Source: JAKACA01 sp050744865
GTDB taxonomy: Bacteria; Actinomycetota; Acidimicrobiia; Acidimicrobiales; Bog-793
Direction: 5' to 3'
NCBI GenBank assembly: GCA_050744865.1
Contig: JBOGHW010000003.1
Coordinates: 118,188 to 182,187, forward strand
Length of the DNA: 64,000 bases
The position numbers and the translations under genes are program-made. The notes under the pieces were generated by a model. That model searched no databases and was not told the origin of the DNA. It worked only from the letters and a program-made list of their open reading frames with translations. Of the stretch, positions 25,693 through 34,744 are shown piece by piece. Position 1 is the first letter of the stretch; each line of letters opens with the position of its first letter.

Positions 25693-26730
25693 TCAGCTGG
25701 CAGGTCCGCCGCCAGGACCAGGACCCTCGCCGAAGCTTGGGTCAGTGGTGGGGTGCATCAGGTTGCGAAGACGATGGGCTGCTCCCTGCAGGGGATGGAT
25801 TCTGTTGTCCCACAAGAATCTGTTGGAGTGCCACTGGCGGTACACGGCTGCTTCGTCCCATCCTGCCGGGCGCATCTGGACTATTTCCTCGATAGCCCGC
25901 AGCCAACGGCGCATCAGCACCGGGCCGGGCCTGATCCATCGCTCCCAGGCGTCACGGGCTGCCCGGCCCATCTCGCAGGCTTCGTCGCGACGGGCCTCGA
26001 GGATCTCCGGCAGGTCGGCTATCCGGTCCTCGCCGACGCGTAGGGAGAAGTCGGCCCAAGGGACTCCGCTCGGTGGCAGCCAGTCGTCCGAGATGATCAC
26101 AGGGACGCGGCCGAGTTGCATCGTCTCGTAGACGCGAAGAGTCGTCGGGCTGAGCCCCCGGGGGCAGAGAACGAACGAGCTGTCACGAATCTCGTTAAGG
26201 TAGACCCGCCTCCCCTCGTCATTCGCGGCCTCGCCGTAGTCCCACCAGCGGTAGGTCCGGGTGATGCTGGCCCTTAGCGCCGAGACGTCCATCTCGAACA
26301 GCCTCTCCCTGACTCCCGCCGAGTTAGACCCTCGGAACGAGAAGAGCCACCGAGGCTCGCCCATCCTGCCAAGCAGCTCCTGCTCGACGGCTCCGTCACT
26401 CGGTCCCCACATGTCGGCCGGTCGCATCCGCACCCAGTCGATGGTGGCGGGCTGCATAGCGCAGTACAGCCCGGACAGGTGTCCCACAGGCCGATCGCTG
26501 AACTCGTATACGAAGACCTTCTCGGGATGTGCCCATATCGACGGGTCGCGCTCGAGCACGCCTGCCCAGGCGCGGAACTTGTTGTGGCCCGGCTCCGCGC
26601 ACAAGATGATGTCGGCGCCTGCAGGAGAAGACACCGGTCGGTATCTAGGCTCAAGTTCGGCAAGTGCTGCCTGATAGCCGGCAAGACGGGCCGGGAGGGT
26701 CCCGTGGCCTGTCAGGTAAACACGCAACAC
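25693..26730 (-). CDS. Exostosin-like glycosyltransferase (GT47-type), paralogue 1
   Basis: The 345-residue protein resembles the exostosin GT47 domain. LTGHGTLPARLAGYQ starts it, WLFSFRGSNSAGVRERLFEM and FVLCPRGLSPTTLRVYETMQ carry the usual GT-B features, and LGRVPVIISDDWLPP ends the nucleotide-sugar binding region. It probably adds a uronic acid or hexose to a glycan. A close paralogue lies 25 kb away at 51730 in the main glycan locus; both share blocks such as RWWDYGEA and RSNRFLWDN-like ends. It sits alone beside a decayed oxidoreductase, so this spot may be a displaced piece of a glycan cluster. Confidence 0.72.
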   Translation of the reverse strand: MLRVYLTGHGTLPARLAGYQAALAELEPRYRPVSSPAGADIILCAEPGHNKFRAWAGVLERDPSIWAHPEKVFVYEFSDRPVGHLSGLYCAMQPATIDWVRMRPADMWGPSDGAVEQELLGRMGEPRWLFSFRGSNSAGVRERLFEMDVSALRASITRTYRWWDYGEAANDEGRRVYLNEIRDSSFVLCPRGLSPTTLRVYETMQLGRVPVIISDDWLPPSGVPWADFSLRVGEDRIADLPEILEARRDEACEMGRAARDAWERWIRPGPVLMRRWLRAIEEIVQMRPAGWDEAAVYRQWHSNRFLWDNRIHPLQGAAHRLRNLMHPTTDPSFGEGPGPGGGPAS

Positions 26731-26809
26731 ACAAGCCCTTCCGATACAGGGTGGCCAAGCAGCCGCGGCCCATTTCTATGCAGGCATCCGGGCCTGCGTG
26801 CCAAGATGA

Positions 26810-27240
26810 ACTCTATGCGAATCCGGGTCCCGGATTCCGCCCGACAACCGGATCGGCTACTACAGCAACGTCGCCGAGTCATTCCTGCCCAATGCGTACC
26901 GCGGTACGGGCAGCCACGTGTCTCTCTATGTCGAGCGCGCCTACCGTGGCGGCGACATTCCGACCGCCAGTCAGACTCGTGCCTACTCCGACGAAGTCGT
27001 CAGCGAGTTGCAAGAACAGGACTACATCGGCCCACCGACGTCGTCGACACCAGCTGGGTCGAAATTGCCTACACCTGGCCGCTCCCCGGCTCGACGTGGC
27101 GCGACCGGGCGATGGCCGCACTAGCCGACGAAGGTATCATCCAGGTTGGTCGCTACGGGTCGTGGCACTTCCAGGGAATAGCCGACTCCATCGGTGATGG
27201 GCTGGCGGTCGCCGAGCGGCTCTGCTCTTCGGCTGCCTAG
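26810..27240 (+). pseudogene. Remnant of an FAD-dependent protoporphyrinogen-oxidase-like amine oxidoreductase
   Basis: Two adjoining frames give a coherent C-terminus: RIGYYSNVAESFLPNAYRGT to SELQEQDYIG (about 26831-27030), then after a frame change VVDTSWVEIAYTWPLPGSTW to GRYGSWHFQGIADSI (27040-27237). This is the C-terminal end typical of FAD-linked oxidoreductases in glycan clusters (UDP-galactopyranose-mutase/PPO-like). The N-terminal roughly 300 residues with the FAD-binding motif are missing, and a stop at 26807 lies just upstream. A gene this reduced cannot bind FAD. Confidence 0.65.
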
Positions 27241-27257
27241 CTCCAAGGCGTGGCCGC

Positions 27258-28289
27258 CTAGGCGGCGTGCGACGCCGCCCAAGCGAGAAGATCCTCTGCT
27301 GACCTAGCGTTCATGATCCGGTCGACGCAACCGGCCAAGCCTGCCGCCGCGGCCTGTTCGCATCCGAACGGCAGCCACTCGAACTGGCCAGGGGCGTGCG
27401 AGTCGGTGTCGATCGTGACTACACATCCCTGATCCAGTGCCCTCACAAGCAGCTCGTGTGGTGGGTCACGCCTCTCGGGGCGCGAGTTGATCTCGACAGC
27501 GGTCCCGGTGCGGGCGCAGGCATCGAAGACCGCCTCGGCATCGAACGTGCTCTGCGGCCGGCCCTTACCGACGATGAGGCGGCCGGTGCAGTGGCCGAGG
27601 ATGTCGGTGTGAGGGCTCTCGACCGCCCGGATCATTCGGTTGGTCATCTGGCGGGGCTCCATCCGCAGCTTGGAGTGCACGCTCGCCACTACGACGTCGA
27701 GCCGGCTCAGGAGCGCTTCGTCCTGGTCGAGCGTGCCGTCTTCGAGGATGTCGACTTCGATGCCTGTCAAGATCCGAAACGGTGCCATCTTCTCATTCAG
27801 CCCCTCCACCACCTCGAGCTGGGCGAGCAACCTGGTGCTGTCAAGGCCGTGTGCCACCGTCAGCCGCGGGCTGTGGTCAGTCAGGGCAACGTAGGCGTGG
27901 CCGAGCGCCCTGGCGGCACAAGCCATCTCTTCGATTGGGCTGCCGCCGTCTGACCAGTCGGAGTGCGAGTGGCAGTCGCCTTGCAGCTGGGCACGGATCT
28001 TGAGGCCCGCTTCTTCGAGCACTGGGAGCGTCGTGGTGGCCTCCAGCTCGGCCAGGTAGGGCGGGACCACTCCGGCCAGGACCTCGGCGATGATCCGGCC
28101 CGACGTGTCCCCGATGCCATCAAGATCCTTCAGCCTCTTCACCTGCGCCAGTCGCGCCAGGTGGTCCGGCTCGGTGGCGTCGACAGTTGCCGCTGCCTTG
28201 CGGAATGCCCGCACTTTGTAGCTCTCCGCCAGGTCGCGCTCGAGCAGATAGGCGATGCGCCGCAGCACTCCTGCAGGGTCGTGCTCCAC
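27258..28289 (-). CDS. PHP-domain phosphoesterase with N-terminal HhH (PolX-like without polymerase)
   Basis: The 343-residue protein begins with an 8-kDa-like helical region and a helix-hairpin-helix (VKRLKDLDGIGDTSGRIIAE), as in PolX. It then has a PHP phosphoesterase domain: GDCHSHSDWSDG with the HxH metal site, YVALTDHSPRL, LTGIEVDILEDG, VVASVHSKL, HTDILGHCTGRL and TIDTDSHAPGQ. The nucleotidyltransferase palm of PolX is missing, so it looks like a 3'-5' exonuclease or phosphatase module. GTG 28289 is chosen; the longer frame to 28466 is antisense to the neighbouring amidohydrolase, from which it diverges. Confidence 0.8.
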   Translation of the reverse strand: MEHDPAGVLRRIAYLLERDLAESYKVRAFRKAAATVDATEPDHLARLAQVKRLKDLDGIGDTSGRIIAEVLAGVVPPYLAELEATTTLPVLEEAGLKIRAQLQGDCHSHSDWSDGGSPIEEMACAARALGHAYVALTDHSPRLTVAHGLDSTRLLAQLEVVEGLNEKMAPFRILTGIEVDILEDGTLDQDEALLSRLDVVVASVHSKLRMEPRQMTNRMIRAVESPHTDILGHCTGRLIVGKGRPQSTFDAEAVFDACARTGTAVEINSRPERRDPPHELLVRALDQGCVVTIDTDSHAPGQFEWLPFGCEQAAAAGLAGCVDRIMNARSAEDLLAWAASHAA

Positions 28290-28365
28290 GAAGCGGACAC
28301 TAGTGCCGGGCGGAGCCGGCAAGCCTGCCGTGGCAACGGCCACGGCCGTGAGCGAGACTTGGGCT

Positions 28366-30021
28366 GTGAAGGTGGACGCCCTGTTCCGCGGGAACTTCAC
28401 CACCTTCGACCACCGGCATCCTCGGGCGGTCCTGATCGCCGTACTGGGCGGTCGGATCGTGGCCATGGACGACGAGGCCGAGGCGCTTGAAGCGCCGGTC
28501 CAGGAGGATTTCGGCCAGTGCGCCGTGTTCCCCGGCTTCCACGACGCCCATTGCCATACGGCCGCATTCGGGCTCGGCCTTTCCGAGGTCGACCTCTCCA
28601 GCCCGCCCCTGACGTCGCTCGAGGGCCTCTACGCGGCCGTTGCCGAGCGGGCAGCCGGGCTGCGGCCGGGAGATTGGGTCGTCGGCTCCGGCTTCGACCA
28701 GAACAAGCTCGGAGGATCGCACCCGTCCGGCCAGCGGCTGGACGTGGCCGCCGGTGGCCGCCCTGTCTGGCTGAAACACACGTCAGGCCACATGTGCGTC
28801 GTCAGCTCGGCCGTGCTGGCAATGATCGGCTCGGCCGCTGACGACCCGATAGAGGGCGGGAGAGTCGCCACGGGAAGCAGCGGCGAGCCAACTGGTCTGC
28901 TCGAGGAGAAGGCTCAGAGCTTGGTGCAGCGGCTGCGGCAGGCGCCTTCTGTGGAGCAGATAGCCGCCGCCATCGGTCAGGCGCATCAGCGGTACTTGTC
29001 GGAGGGTCTGACGAGCGTCTGCGAGGCGGGCGTCGGAGGCGGCTGGGTGTCGCAGAGCCCACTGGAGCTCAGCGCCTACCAGCTTGCCCGTGACAGCGGG
29101 CGACTCGGCGTGAGGACTACGGCGATGATCTCCGCCTCGGTGCTTCATGAACTCGGTGGCAATGCCGACGGCGCCCTGGTGGGTGCCCCGAACGATGGCC
29201 TCACCAGAGTCGGCCTGGATGCCGGCATCCGGAGCGGCCTCGGCGACGAGTGGCTGCGCATAGGCGCACTCAAGGTCTTCAGCGACGGTTCCCTGATAGG
29301 TCGCACGTGTTGGATGCACGACGGCTTTGCCGACGATGCCGGCAACACCGGCTACCCGCAAGCCGATCCTGCCGAGATGCGGGCAACGATCCTCGACGCC
29401 CACGCCGCCGGGTGGCAAGTCGCCACACACGCCATCGGCGACGCCGCCGTCGACTTCGTCCTCGACTGCTACTCCGAGGCACTGCGGAAGATGCCCCGGG
29501 CAGACCACCGCCACCGCATCGAGCATTGCGGCGTTGCCGACGATGTCGCAGTCGCCGAGATGGCGGCACTGGGGGTGATAGCCGTGCCGCAGGGACGTTT
29601 CGTAGGTGAGATCGGCGACGGCATGATGGCAGCACTCGGCCAACAACGAGTACCCCGGGCCTACAGGCTGCGCTCCTTGCTGGACGCCGGGATCATCCTG
29701 CCTGGGAGCTCCGACCGCCCCGTCGTGGACGGGCGGCCGCTTCTGGGCATCAGGGACATGGTCTCCCGTTCGACCCAGTCCGGAGCGCCCTTCTCGCCGT
29801 CCGAGGCGCTCACGGCCGAGCAGGCGCTGTATGCCTATACGGTCGGCTCAGCCGTGCCGACCCGATCAGAGCACGAGAGAGGACGGCTTGCCCCGGGCAT
29901 GCTGGCGGACTTCGCCGTGCTGGCTGCCGACCCGAGGGAGGTGCCGCCGGCAGAGATCTCCGACGTACCAGTAGTGGCCACTGTCGTCGGCGGCGAGATG
30001 GTGTTCAGATCCCTGCAATGA
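28366..30021 (+). CDS. YtcJ-like amidohydrolase (amidohydrolase_3 family)
   Basis: The product is about 551 residues. FPGFHDAHCHTAAFG carries the first metal HxH, KVFSDGSLIGRTCWMHDG and ATHAIGDAAVDFVLD hold further metal residues, RHRIEHCGVADD the next His, and LPGSSDRPVVDGRPL the catalytic Asp. These enzymes hydrolyse C-N bonds in formyl or cyclic amide compounds; substrate unknown. Start codons at 28348, 28366 and 28372 are all GTG; 28366 is adopted because VDALFRGNFTTFD should be near the N-terminus. It is divergent from the PHP gene, leaving a promoter gap of about 75 bp. Confidence 0.82.
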   Translation: MKVDALFRGNFTTFDHRHPRAVLIAVLGGRIVAMDDEAEALEAPVQEDFGQCAVFPGFHDAHCHTAAFGLGLSEVDLSSPPLTSLEGLYAAVAERAAGLRPGDWVVGSGFDQNKLGGSHPSGQRLDVAAGGRPVWLKHTSGHMCVVSSAVLAMIGSAADDPIEGGRVATGSSGEPTGLLEEKAQSLVQRLRQAPSVEQIAAAIGQAHQRYLSEGLTSVCEAGVGGGWVSQSPLELSAYQLARDSGRLGVRTTAMISASVLHELGGNADGALVGAPNDGLTRVGLDAGIRSGLGDEWLRIGALKVFSDGSLIGRTCWMHDGFADDAGNTGYPQADPAEMRATILDAHAAGWQVATHAIGDAAVDFVLDCYSEALRKMPRADHRHRIEHCGVADDVAVAEMAALGVIAVPQGRFVGEIGDGMMAALGQQRVPRAYRLRSLLDAGIILPGSSDRPVVDGRPLLGIRDMVSRSTQSGAPFSPSEALTAEQALYAYTVGSAVPTRSEHERGRLAPGMLADFAVLAADPREVPPAEISDVPVVATVVGGEMVFRSLQ

Positions 30022-30062
30022 GGCGGCGACATCGCCAAACCGAAGGCGCGTAGCATGCGCCG

Positions 30063-30134
30063 ATGGGCTACCTCTACAGAAAGTTCCGCAGGCTGATGGC
30101 TCGGCGGAGGGCGACCAAGCAGCGCCGGCGCTGA
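30063..30134 (+). CDS. Possible tiny basic protein (23 aa)
   Basis: ATG 30063 opens 23 codons ending in TGA 30134. The product, MGYLYRKFRRLMARRR followed by ATKQRRR, contains 12 Lys/Arg residues. Size and charge resemble ribosome-associated micro-proteins, but no family is recognised and no clear ribosome binding site precedes it. It may be chance. Confidence 0.25.
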   Translation: MGYLYRKFRRLMARRRATKQRRR

Positions 30135-30233
30135 CCGCAGGCGCAAGCGGCGAAGAGAGACTGGCCCGAGCGGGCATCCGCCGGTCGGTTACACCCTTTC
30201 TGTAGCTTGGCTCCCGGCCGAACGATCACTACC

Positions 30234-30240
30234 AAGGAGG
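30234..30240 (+). promoter_or_regulatory. Strong ribosome binding site of the YgjP-like gene
   Basis: AAGGAGG is followed by ACACCGCA and ATG 30249. It rules out the longer in-frame start at 30207. Confidence 0.8.
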
Positions 30241-30248
30241 ACACCGCA

Positions 30249-30911
30249 ATGGCCACGACCCGCTCCTCCTCGACGCCCCCCGCTTCGGCGGGCACCGGTG
30301 TCCAAGCTCAACCCGTGCGCCCGCAAGTCGAGATCCGCAGCAGCAACCGGCGCCGCAAGACGGCGGCTGCTTTCTACGAGGGCGACAGGATCGTCGTGCT
30401 CGTGCCGTCGCGCCTCGGCTCCCCCGATCGGGAGGAGACCGCCGAGCGGCTCGTCAACCGCCTGCTCAAGCGTAGGACGCGCATTACAAGCTCCGACGCC
30501 GGCCTCGAGGCCCGGGCCGCCACGCTGGCCCATCGGTACCTCGACGGCGTGCGCCCCGACTCGATCCGCTGGGTATCGAACCAGCGCCGCCGCTGGGGCT
30601 CTTGCACCCCGGCGACACGTACGATCCGCTTGTCGGACCGGCTGCAGGTGGTGCCGGACTGGGTGCTCGACTCTGTCATAGTCCACGAGCTCGCACATCT
30701 GATCGAAGCTTCTCACTCGGCGCGATTCCACTCCCTGGCTGGCCGTTACCCGCGAATGACCGAGGCCGACGCCTATCTCGACGGCTACTCCCTCGGCATG
30801 GCATCAGGAAGCTGGGAGCCGACCACACAAGCGCCCGACGCGTACGACGCATGCGGCCTGTTCTGCGACTCCGATCAGCCACCTGGCGACACTGGCGAGA
30901 GAGCCAGCTGA
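30249..30911 (+). CDS. YgjP-like zinc metallopeptidase (M48/SprT-like)
   Basis: The 220-residue protein has the YgjP-like metallopeptidase pattern. RWVSNQRRRWGSCTPATRTI is the conserved WGSC segment, VIVHELAHLIEASHSARFH gives the HExxH-type site (HELAH) and the third ligand His about nine residues on, and LAGRYPRMTEADAYLDGY closes the domain. It is soluble and probably cytosolic. The Ser/Pro-rich N-terminal 20 residues and the C-terminal 35 residues are variable. Start chosen by the AAGGAGG at 30234. Cellular substrate is unknown for the family. Confidence 0.8.
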   Translation: MATTRSSSTPPASAGTGVQAQPVRPQVEIRSSNRRRKTAAAFYEGDRIVVLVPSRLGSPDREETAERLVNRLLKRRTRITSSDAGLEARAATLAHRYLDGVRPDSIRWVSNQRRRWGSCTPATRTIRLSDRLQVVPDWVLDSVIVHELAHLIEASHSARFHSLAGRYPRMTEADAYLDGYSLGMASGSWEPTTQAPDAYDACGLFCDSDQPPGDTGERAS

Positions 30912-31061
30912 TCCTGCCGCCGGGCACGGCCGGCGTACCACCGGACGGCCAGTGGCGGGTAAGCAAGTCGCGGGCCTCCCTATAGAGTCTCCGACCATCA
31001 TGGGAGCCTCCGAGATCGCCTTCTGGCTCAATCCAGCGCCAGAAGGCCAGGACTGCTGCCG

Positions 31062-31868
31062 ATGAAGTCGTCGGACGGCATTGAGCCGCTCGACGACGAC
31101 GAGCGATATGTCTGGTCGTTCGACCAGAGGGACCTTGACAACCCCAACAAGATGGCGTTCACGCGCCTCGTGTACATGGAGCGCGTGGCCTACATCATCA
31201 AGACCGTGAAGAGATTCCTGCCGCTCGGTGCGAAGATCGCCGACATCGGGTGCGCACAGGGCAACATCGCGATCACCCTGGCAGAGTTCGGCTACAGAGT
31301 GGACGCCTTCGACCTCAACGCGTCCTTTCTCTCGTACGGCAGCAAGAAGTACGAGCGCGGCGACCTCACTTGGCACGGCGGGAACATCTTCGACTTGGTC
31401 GAAGAGAGCGAGTCCTTCGACGGGATAGTGCTGGGTGAGATCGTCGAGCACGTCGCACATCCCGATGCGCTGATCCGGCGATGCGTCGGGCTGCTGCAAC
31501 CTGGTGGAGTCCTCGTCGTCACCACGCCGAACGGGAGGTACATCCGAGAGAGGCTGCCTTCTTACTCCGACATCATCGCCAGCGGCGACCTGCCTCGCAT
31601 CGAAGAGCAGCAGTTCGGGCCAGGAGGCGAGCATCACCTCTTCGCCTACACGCTGCTGGAGCTCCGCTCCCACGTCCCGCCGAACTCTCAGCTGATACAC
31701 GTGGGGTACCTGGGAAGCGGCCTCCTGAACTCGCACGTACAGAGGCTCCTCGACACGCCCTACCTCGGTAAGACCTACGGCCGACTCGCTGTCTCCTGTA
31801 CCCGGCTGCCGTTGATCCGAACACTCGTCAGCCTCTCCTTGGTGCTCGTGATTCGCCGATCCCTCTGA
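31062..31868 (+). CDS. Class I SAM-dependent methyltransferase
   Basis: The 268-residue protein has a Rossmann methyltransferase core: IADIGCAQGNIAITLAEFGY (motif I), VDAFDLNASFLSYGSKKY (acidic loop), FDGIVLGEIVEHVAHPDALI and LQPGGVLVVTTPNGRYIRE. These fit the Methyltransf_11/23 group, including those acting on sugars or quinones. The hydrophobic C-terminus (RLPLIRTLVSLSLVLVIRRS) could bind a membrane. It is a single gene lying before an amidohydrolase; target unknown. Confidence 0.75.
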   Translation: MKSSDGIEPLDDDERYVWSFDQRDLDNPNKMAFTRLVYMERVAYIIKTVKRFLPLGAKIADIGCAQGNIAITLAEFGYRVDAFDLNASFLSYGSKKYERGDLTWHGGNIFDLVEESESFDGIVLGEIVEHVAHPDALIRRCVGLLQPGGVLVVTTPNGRYIRERLPSYSDIIASGDLPRIEEQQFGPGGEHHLFAYTLLELRSHVPPNSQLIHVGYLGSGLLNSHVQRLLDTPYLGKTYGRLAVSCTRLPLIRTLVSLSLVLVIRRSL

Positions 31869-31933
31869 GTCCCTTCGATGGGGCTACCGACCCGCCTCGA
31901 CCGGCTGGCGTCAAGTGCCATACTGCTGTCTCT

Positions 31934-31939
31934 GGAGGT
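31934..31939 (+). promoter_or_regulatory. Ribosome binding site fixing the amidohydrolase start
   Basis: GGAGGT lies 7 nt before ATG 31947, making that codon the start in preference to the ATG at 31878. Confidence 0.7.
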
Positions 31940-31946
31940 AGCGGAC

Positions 31947-33167
31947 ATGGCCTACAACACCGGGCGCGTCGTGCACGACGCCGATGCCCACATCATGGAG
32001 ACGCCGAGCTGGCTGCGGGACCACGCTGATCCGCAGGTAAGAGACCGTATCGAGCCTCTGCGCTACCCGGGCGGCAACGAACTGCGGCAGACAGGTGATC
32101 CCGACGAGCAGCAACGGGACCTGGAGGCCGCCTTCGAGCGCCTGGCCGCGCGCCATGCCAGCGCGGAGTACCGGGCGGTCGAAGAAGCCGAGATAATGAA
32201 CCGCAAGAATTTCGCCGCCACCGGTTCGTTCCTCAGCCAGGACAGGCCGAGAGCGTTGGACTTGCTGGGCTTCTCCAGCCAATTGGTGTTCAACACGTTC
32301 CACAACAGCCGCCTCCACGGCTGGGAGCACTCTTCGGACATCGAGCTCGCTTATGGCGCCGCCCGATCCCACAACCGGGGGATGGTCGAGTTCTGCTCGG
32401 TCGACAGACGGCTCCTGCCATCCTGCTACGTACCCCTGGCAGACTTCGACTTGGCGGCAGCCATGGCGGGCGAGGCAATCGAGATGGGAGCGGCTGCGCT
32501 CCTGGTTGCTTCCGGTTGTCCGGCCGGCCACTCCCACAGCCACATCGGCCTCGACCCGGTCTGGGCGCGAGCCGCCGAAGCGGGCATCCCTGTCGTGTTC
32601 CATGTCGGCGGCACGGGTCAGCTGATCGACCCTCACTACTTCGACAACGGCCTTCCTGTTCCGCCCGACTTTCACGGCGGCGAGGAGAACTTTCGCTCCG
32701 TCGACTACATGGGCATTCCCCGACCGCCGGCTCAGACGTTGGCAACGATGATCTTCGACGGCGTCTTCGACCGCTTCCCGACGCTGAAGCTCGGCGTCAT
32801 CGAGCAGGGAGCCATTTGGGTGCCTTCGTGGATGCGACAGATGGAGTCGGCCTTCGAGGCGTTCTCCCGCCACGAAGAACGGCTGCAGCGGCTGCAGTTA
32901 CGACCGAGCGACTACGTGCGCCGCCAGATGCGATTCACGCCGTACCCGACCGAGGACGTCGGCTGGATCATCGCCAACTCCGGCAACGAGACATGCATGT
33001 TCTCCTCCGACTACCCGCACGTCGAGGGCGGCCGGCGGCCTCTCGAGCGCTTCGAGTCGTCGTTGGCAGGAGTTGGCGAGGCATCGAGGCAGCGTTTCTA
33101 CTGTGACAACTTCCTCGACCTGATGGGGCCCGCCGCAGTCGACAGGCTGAACGTCGCAGCGGCCTGA
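31947..33167 (+). CDS. Amidohydrolase_2 family metal-dependent hydrolase
   Basis: The 406-residue protein is a TIM-barrel amidohydrolase-2 enzyme: VVHDADAHIMETPSWL (DxH-type first site), IPVVFHVGGTG (His), LKLGVIEQGAIWVPSWMRQM (Glu/His position) and NETCMFSSDYPHVEGGRRPL (catalytic Asp). Relatives include ACMS decarboxylase-like and aromatic-acid decarboxylases or hydrolases; the substrate cannot be read from sequence. Start set by GGAGGT and by the family-like opening MAYNTGRVVHDADAH. Confidence 0.82.
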   Translation: MAYNTGRVVHDADAHIMETPSWLRDHADPQVRDRIEPLRYPGGNELRQTGDPDEQQRDLEAAFERLAARHASAEYRAVEEAEIMNRKNFAATGSFLSQDRPRALDLLGFSSQLVFNTFHNSRLHGWEHSSDIELAYGAARSHNRGMVEFCSVDRRLLPSCYVPLADFDLAAAMAGEAIEMGAAALLVASGCPAGHSHSHIGLDPVWARAAEAGIPVVFHVGGTGQLIDPHYFDNGLPVPPDFHGGEENFRSVDYMGIPRPPAQTLATMIFDGVFDRFPTLKLGVIEQGAIWVPSWMRQMESAFEAFSRHEERLQRLQLRPSDYVRRQMRFTPYPTEDVGWIIANSGNETCMFSSDYPHVEGGRRPLERFESSLAGVGEASRQRFYCDNFLDLMGPAAVDRLNVAAA

Positions 33168-33199
33168 CGCCGGCACGCGGCGCGGGTCGTCACGACTCC

Positions 33200-33646
33200 T
33201 CAGTCCCCCACCGAGGTGACCTGGTCCCGCAGCCGCCTCATGCTGGCATGGGCTCTCGAACGAACGGTCTCCTCGACAACGGGCGCCGCCAACAGCCCGG
33301 TTAGCCCGCTCGGACGCTCGTACGAGACCTCCATCACGACTCGGGTGCCTTCGCCGGTCGGCTCGAGCATGAACGTGACCGTCTGCCCGCTGTCGCCGGC
33401 CGACGCCCACGTCACACTCCGGCCCTCGCGGAGGGCGGCGATGGTGACGATGGCCTTGAAGACCTTCGGGCCGACCTTCATTACTGCGTCGAAGCTGGCT
33501 CCTTCCCCGGCGGTGTCGTCGCTCGTCGGCTGGAGGGACTGTAAGCCTTCGATGAACATCGGCGCCTGCTGGTAGTTCGCCACGAAGTCGAACAGCACCA
33601 AGGAGTTGGCCGCAATGGTCCCGCCGACGCGGATCGTGGTCCTCAC
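33200..33646 (-). CDS. SRPBCC-family (CoxG/polyketide cyclase-like) protein
   Basis: The 148-residue protein has the START/SRPBCC pattern: RTTIRVGGTIAANSLVLFDF at strand 1 and helix 1, a long cavity region, VTFMLEPTGEGTRVVMEVSY as the late strands and the C-terminal helix RSRAHASMRRLRDQV. Such proteins bind small hydrophobic ligands. GTG 33646 is used; the longer frame is antisense to a decayed gene. No partner gene indicates its ligand. Confidence 0.7.
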   Translation of the reverse strand: MRTTIRVGGTIAANSLVLFDFVANYQQAPMFIEGLQSLQPTSDDTAGEGASFDAVMKVGPKVFKAIVTIAALREGRSVTWASAGDSGQTVTFMLEPTGEGTRVVMEVSYERPSGLTGLLAAPVVEETVRSRAHASMRRLRDQVTSVGD

Positions 33647-33708
33647 AGCTGTCCCGTCCGCCAGCGCACGGTTGTAATCATCGCCGCGCCGACTGGCACC
33701 TGCCAACC

Positions 33709-34744
33709 ACTTGTCTCGTCGGGGCGCTGCTGAGCGCCAGCACAGACTTCGCCCGGGCACACTCCAGGCTCGGAGCGTCGTGGACCGAACCTGTCGAAGC
33801 CGTCCCCGGCGTCTCGCAGCAGCTCAGTGCCCTGCGATCCGTGGCGGCGGCGGGCGGCGACGTCTGCTCGGCGGGCCTCGGGGTCAACGACGTCCTCAAC
33901 TCCGGGCGCCTCCCCCGCGGCAGTGCCCTCATAGCCATGCTGCGGCGCCTCGACTCCTCCCTGACCTCCGCTCAGACCAGCCTCGACGCCGCGCAAACCC
34001 AGGTCGGCGGTGCCAGGTCGTCTCTCCTACTGCCGCCTATCTCGGGCCGCCTGAACGAGGCCATCGTCAAGGTGTCCGCCGCCACTCACGACGACTAGCA
34101 CCGAGGGGCTGCTACGACAGACAGGCATCGCGGGAGTCTTCTCGCCGCCTGCCAAGTCTGACTTTCTGGCTATGACGACCCAGAACACGGGAGAGAACAA
34201 AGTCGACTGGTTCCTCCACCGCACGGTCGACTACCAGGTCTCTTACAACCCGCGGACAGGCGCCGTGAACGGGACGGTGAAGGTGACGCTCCGCAACTCG
34301 GCGCCGACGACCGGCCAGTCGGCCGTCGTGATCGGGACCGACGGCCAGTTCACCAAGCAGGACGGGGTGAACAGCAGCTACCTGACCATCTACACGCCTT
34401 GGCTATACCAATGGGCGACAGTCGACGGCCGCGTCCTGCCTGTCAACTCGAGTCGCGAGCTCGGCGTGTGGGCAGACTCTGCCTTCGTCAGTGTCCCGCC
34501 CGGCGGCACCACCACGATCGTCCTGCGCGTGGAGGGCAGTCTGCCAACCGGCACTGCCTACCGGCTGACGATGAGCCGGCAGCCGATGGTGAACGCCGAC
34601 CAGGCTCAGGTATCAGTGACGCTCCCTCCAGGCGAGGGCTTCACCTGCTCGAGCGGCTTGGCGCTGTCAGCTGCAGGCAGCCAGGCGACGGCACGGTTCG
34701 AACTCGACACCAACGTATCGTTCTCAGCCTCCGTCGGCGGCTGA
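33709..34744 (+). pseudogene. DUF4012 protein remnant with internal deletion
   Basis: The first piece (to the TAG at 34096-34098) reads like the helical N-terminal region of DUF4012 proteins: STDFARAHSRLGASWTEPVE, then PGVSQQLSALRSVAAAGGD. The second piece, in another frame (34094-34744), is a typical DUF4012 C-terminus: FLAMTTQNTGENKVDWFLHR, DYQVSYNPRTGAVNGTVKVT and an ELGVWADSAFVSVPPGG-like strand. The central domain of about 400 residues is missing between them and the frames do not join. The second piece alone, from ATG 34172, encodes 190 residues and could still be translated. DUF4012 proteins often sit in glycan loci, as here. Confidence 0.7.
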
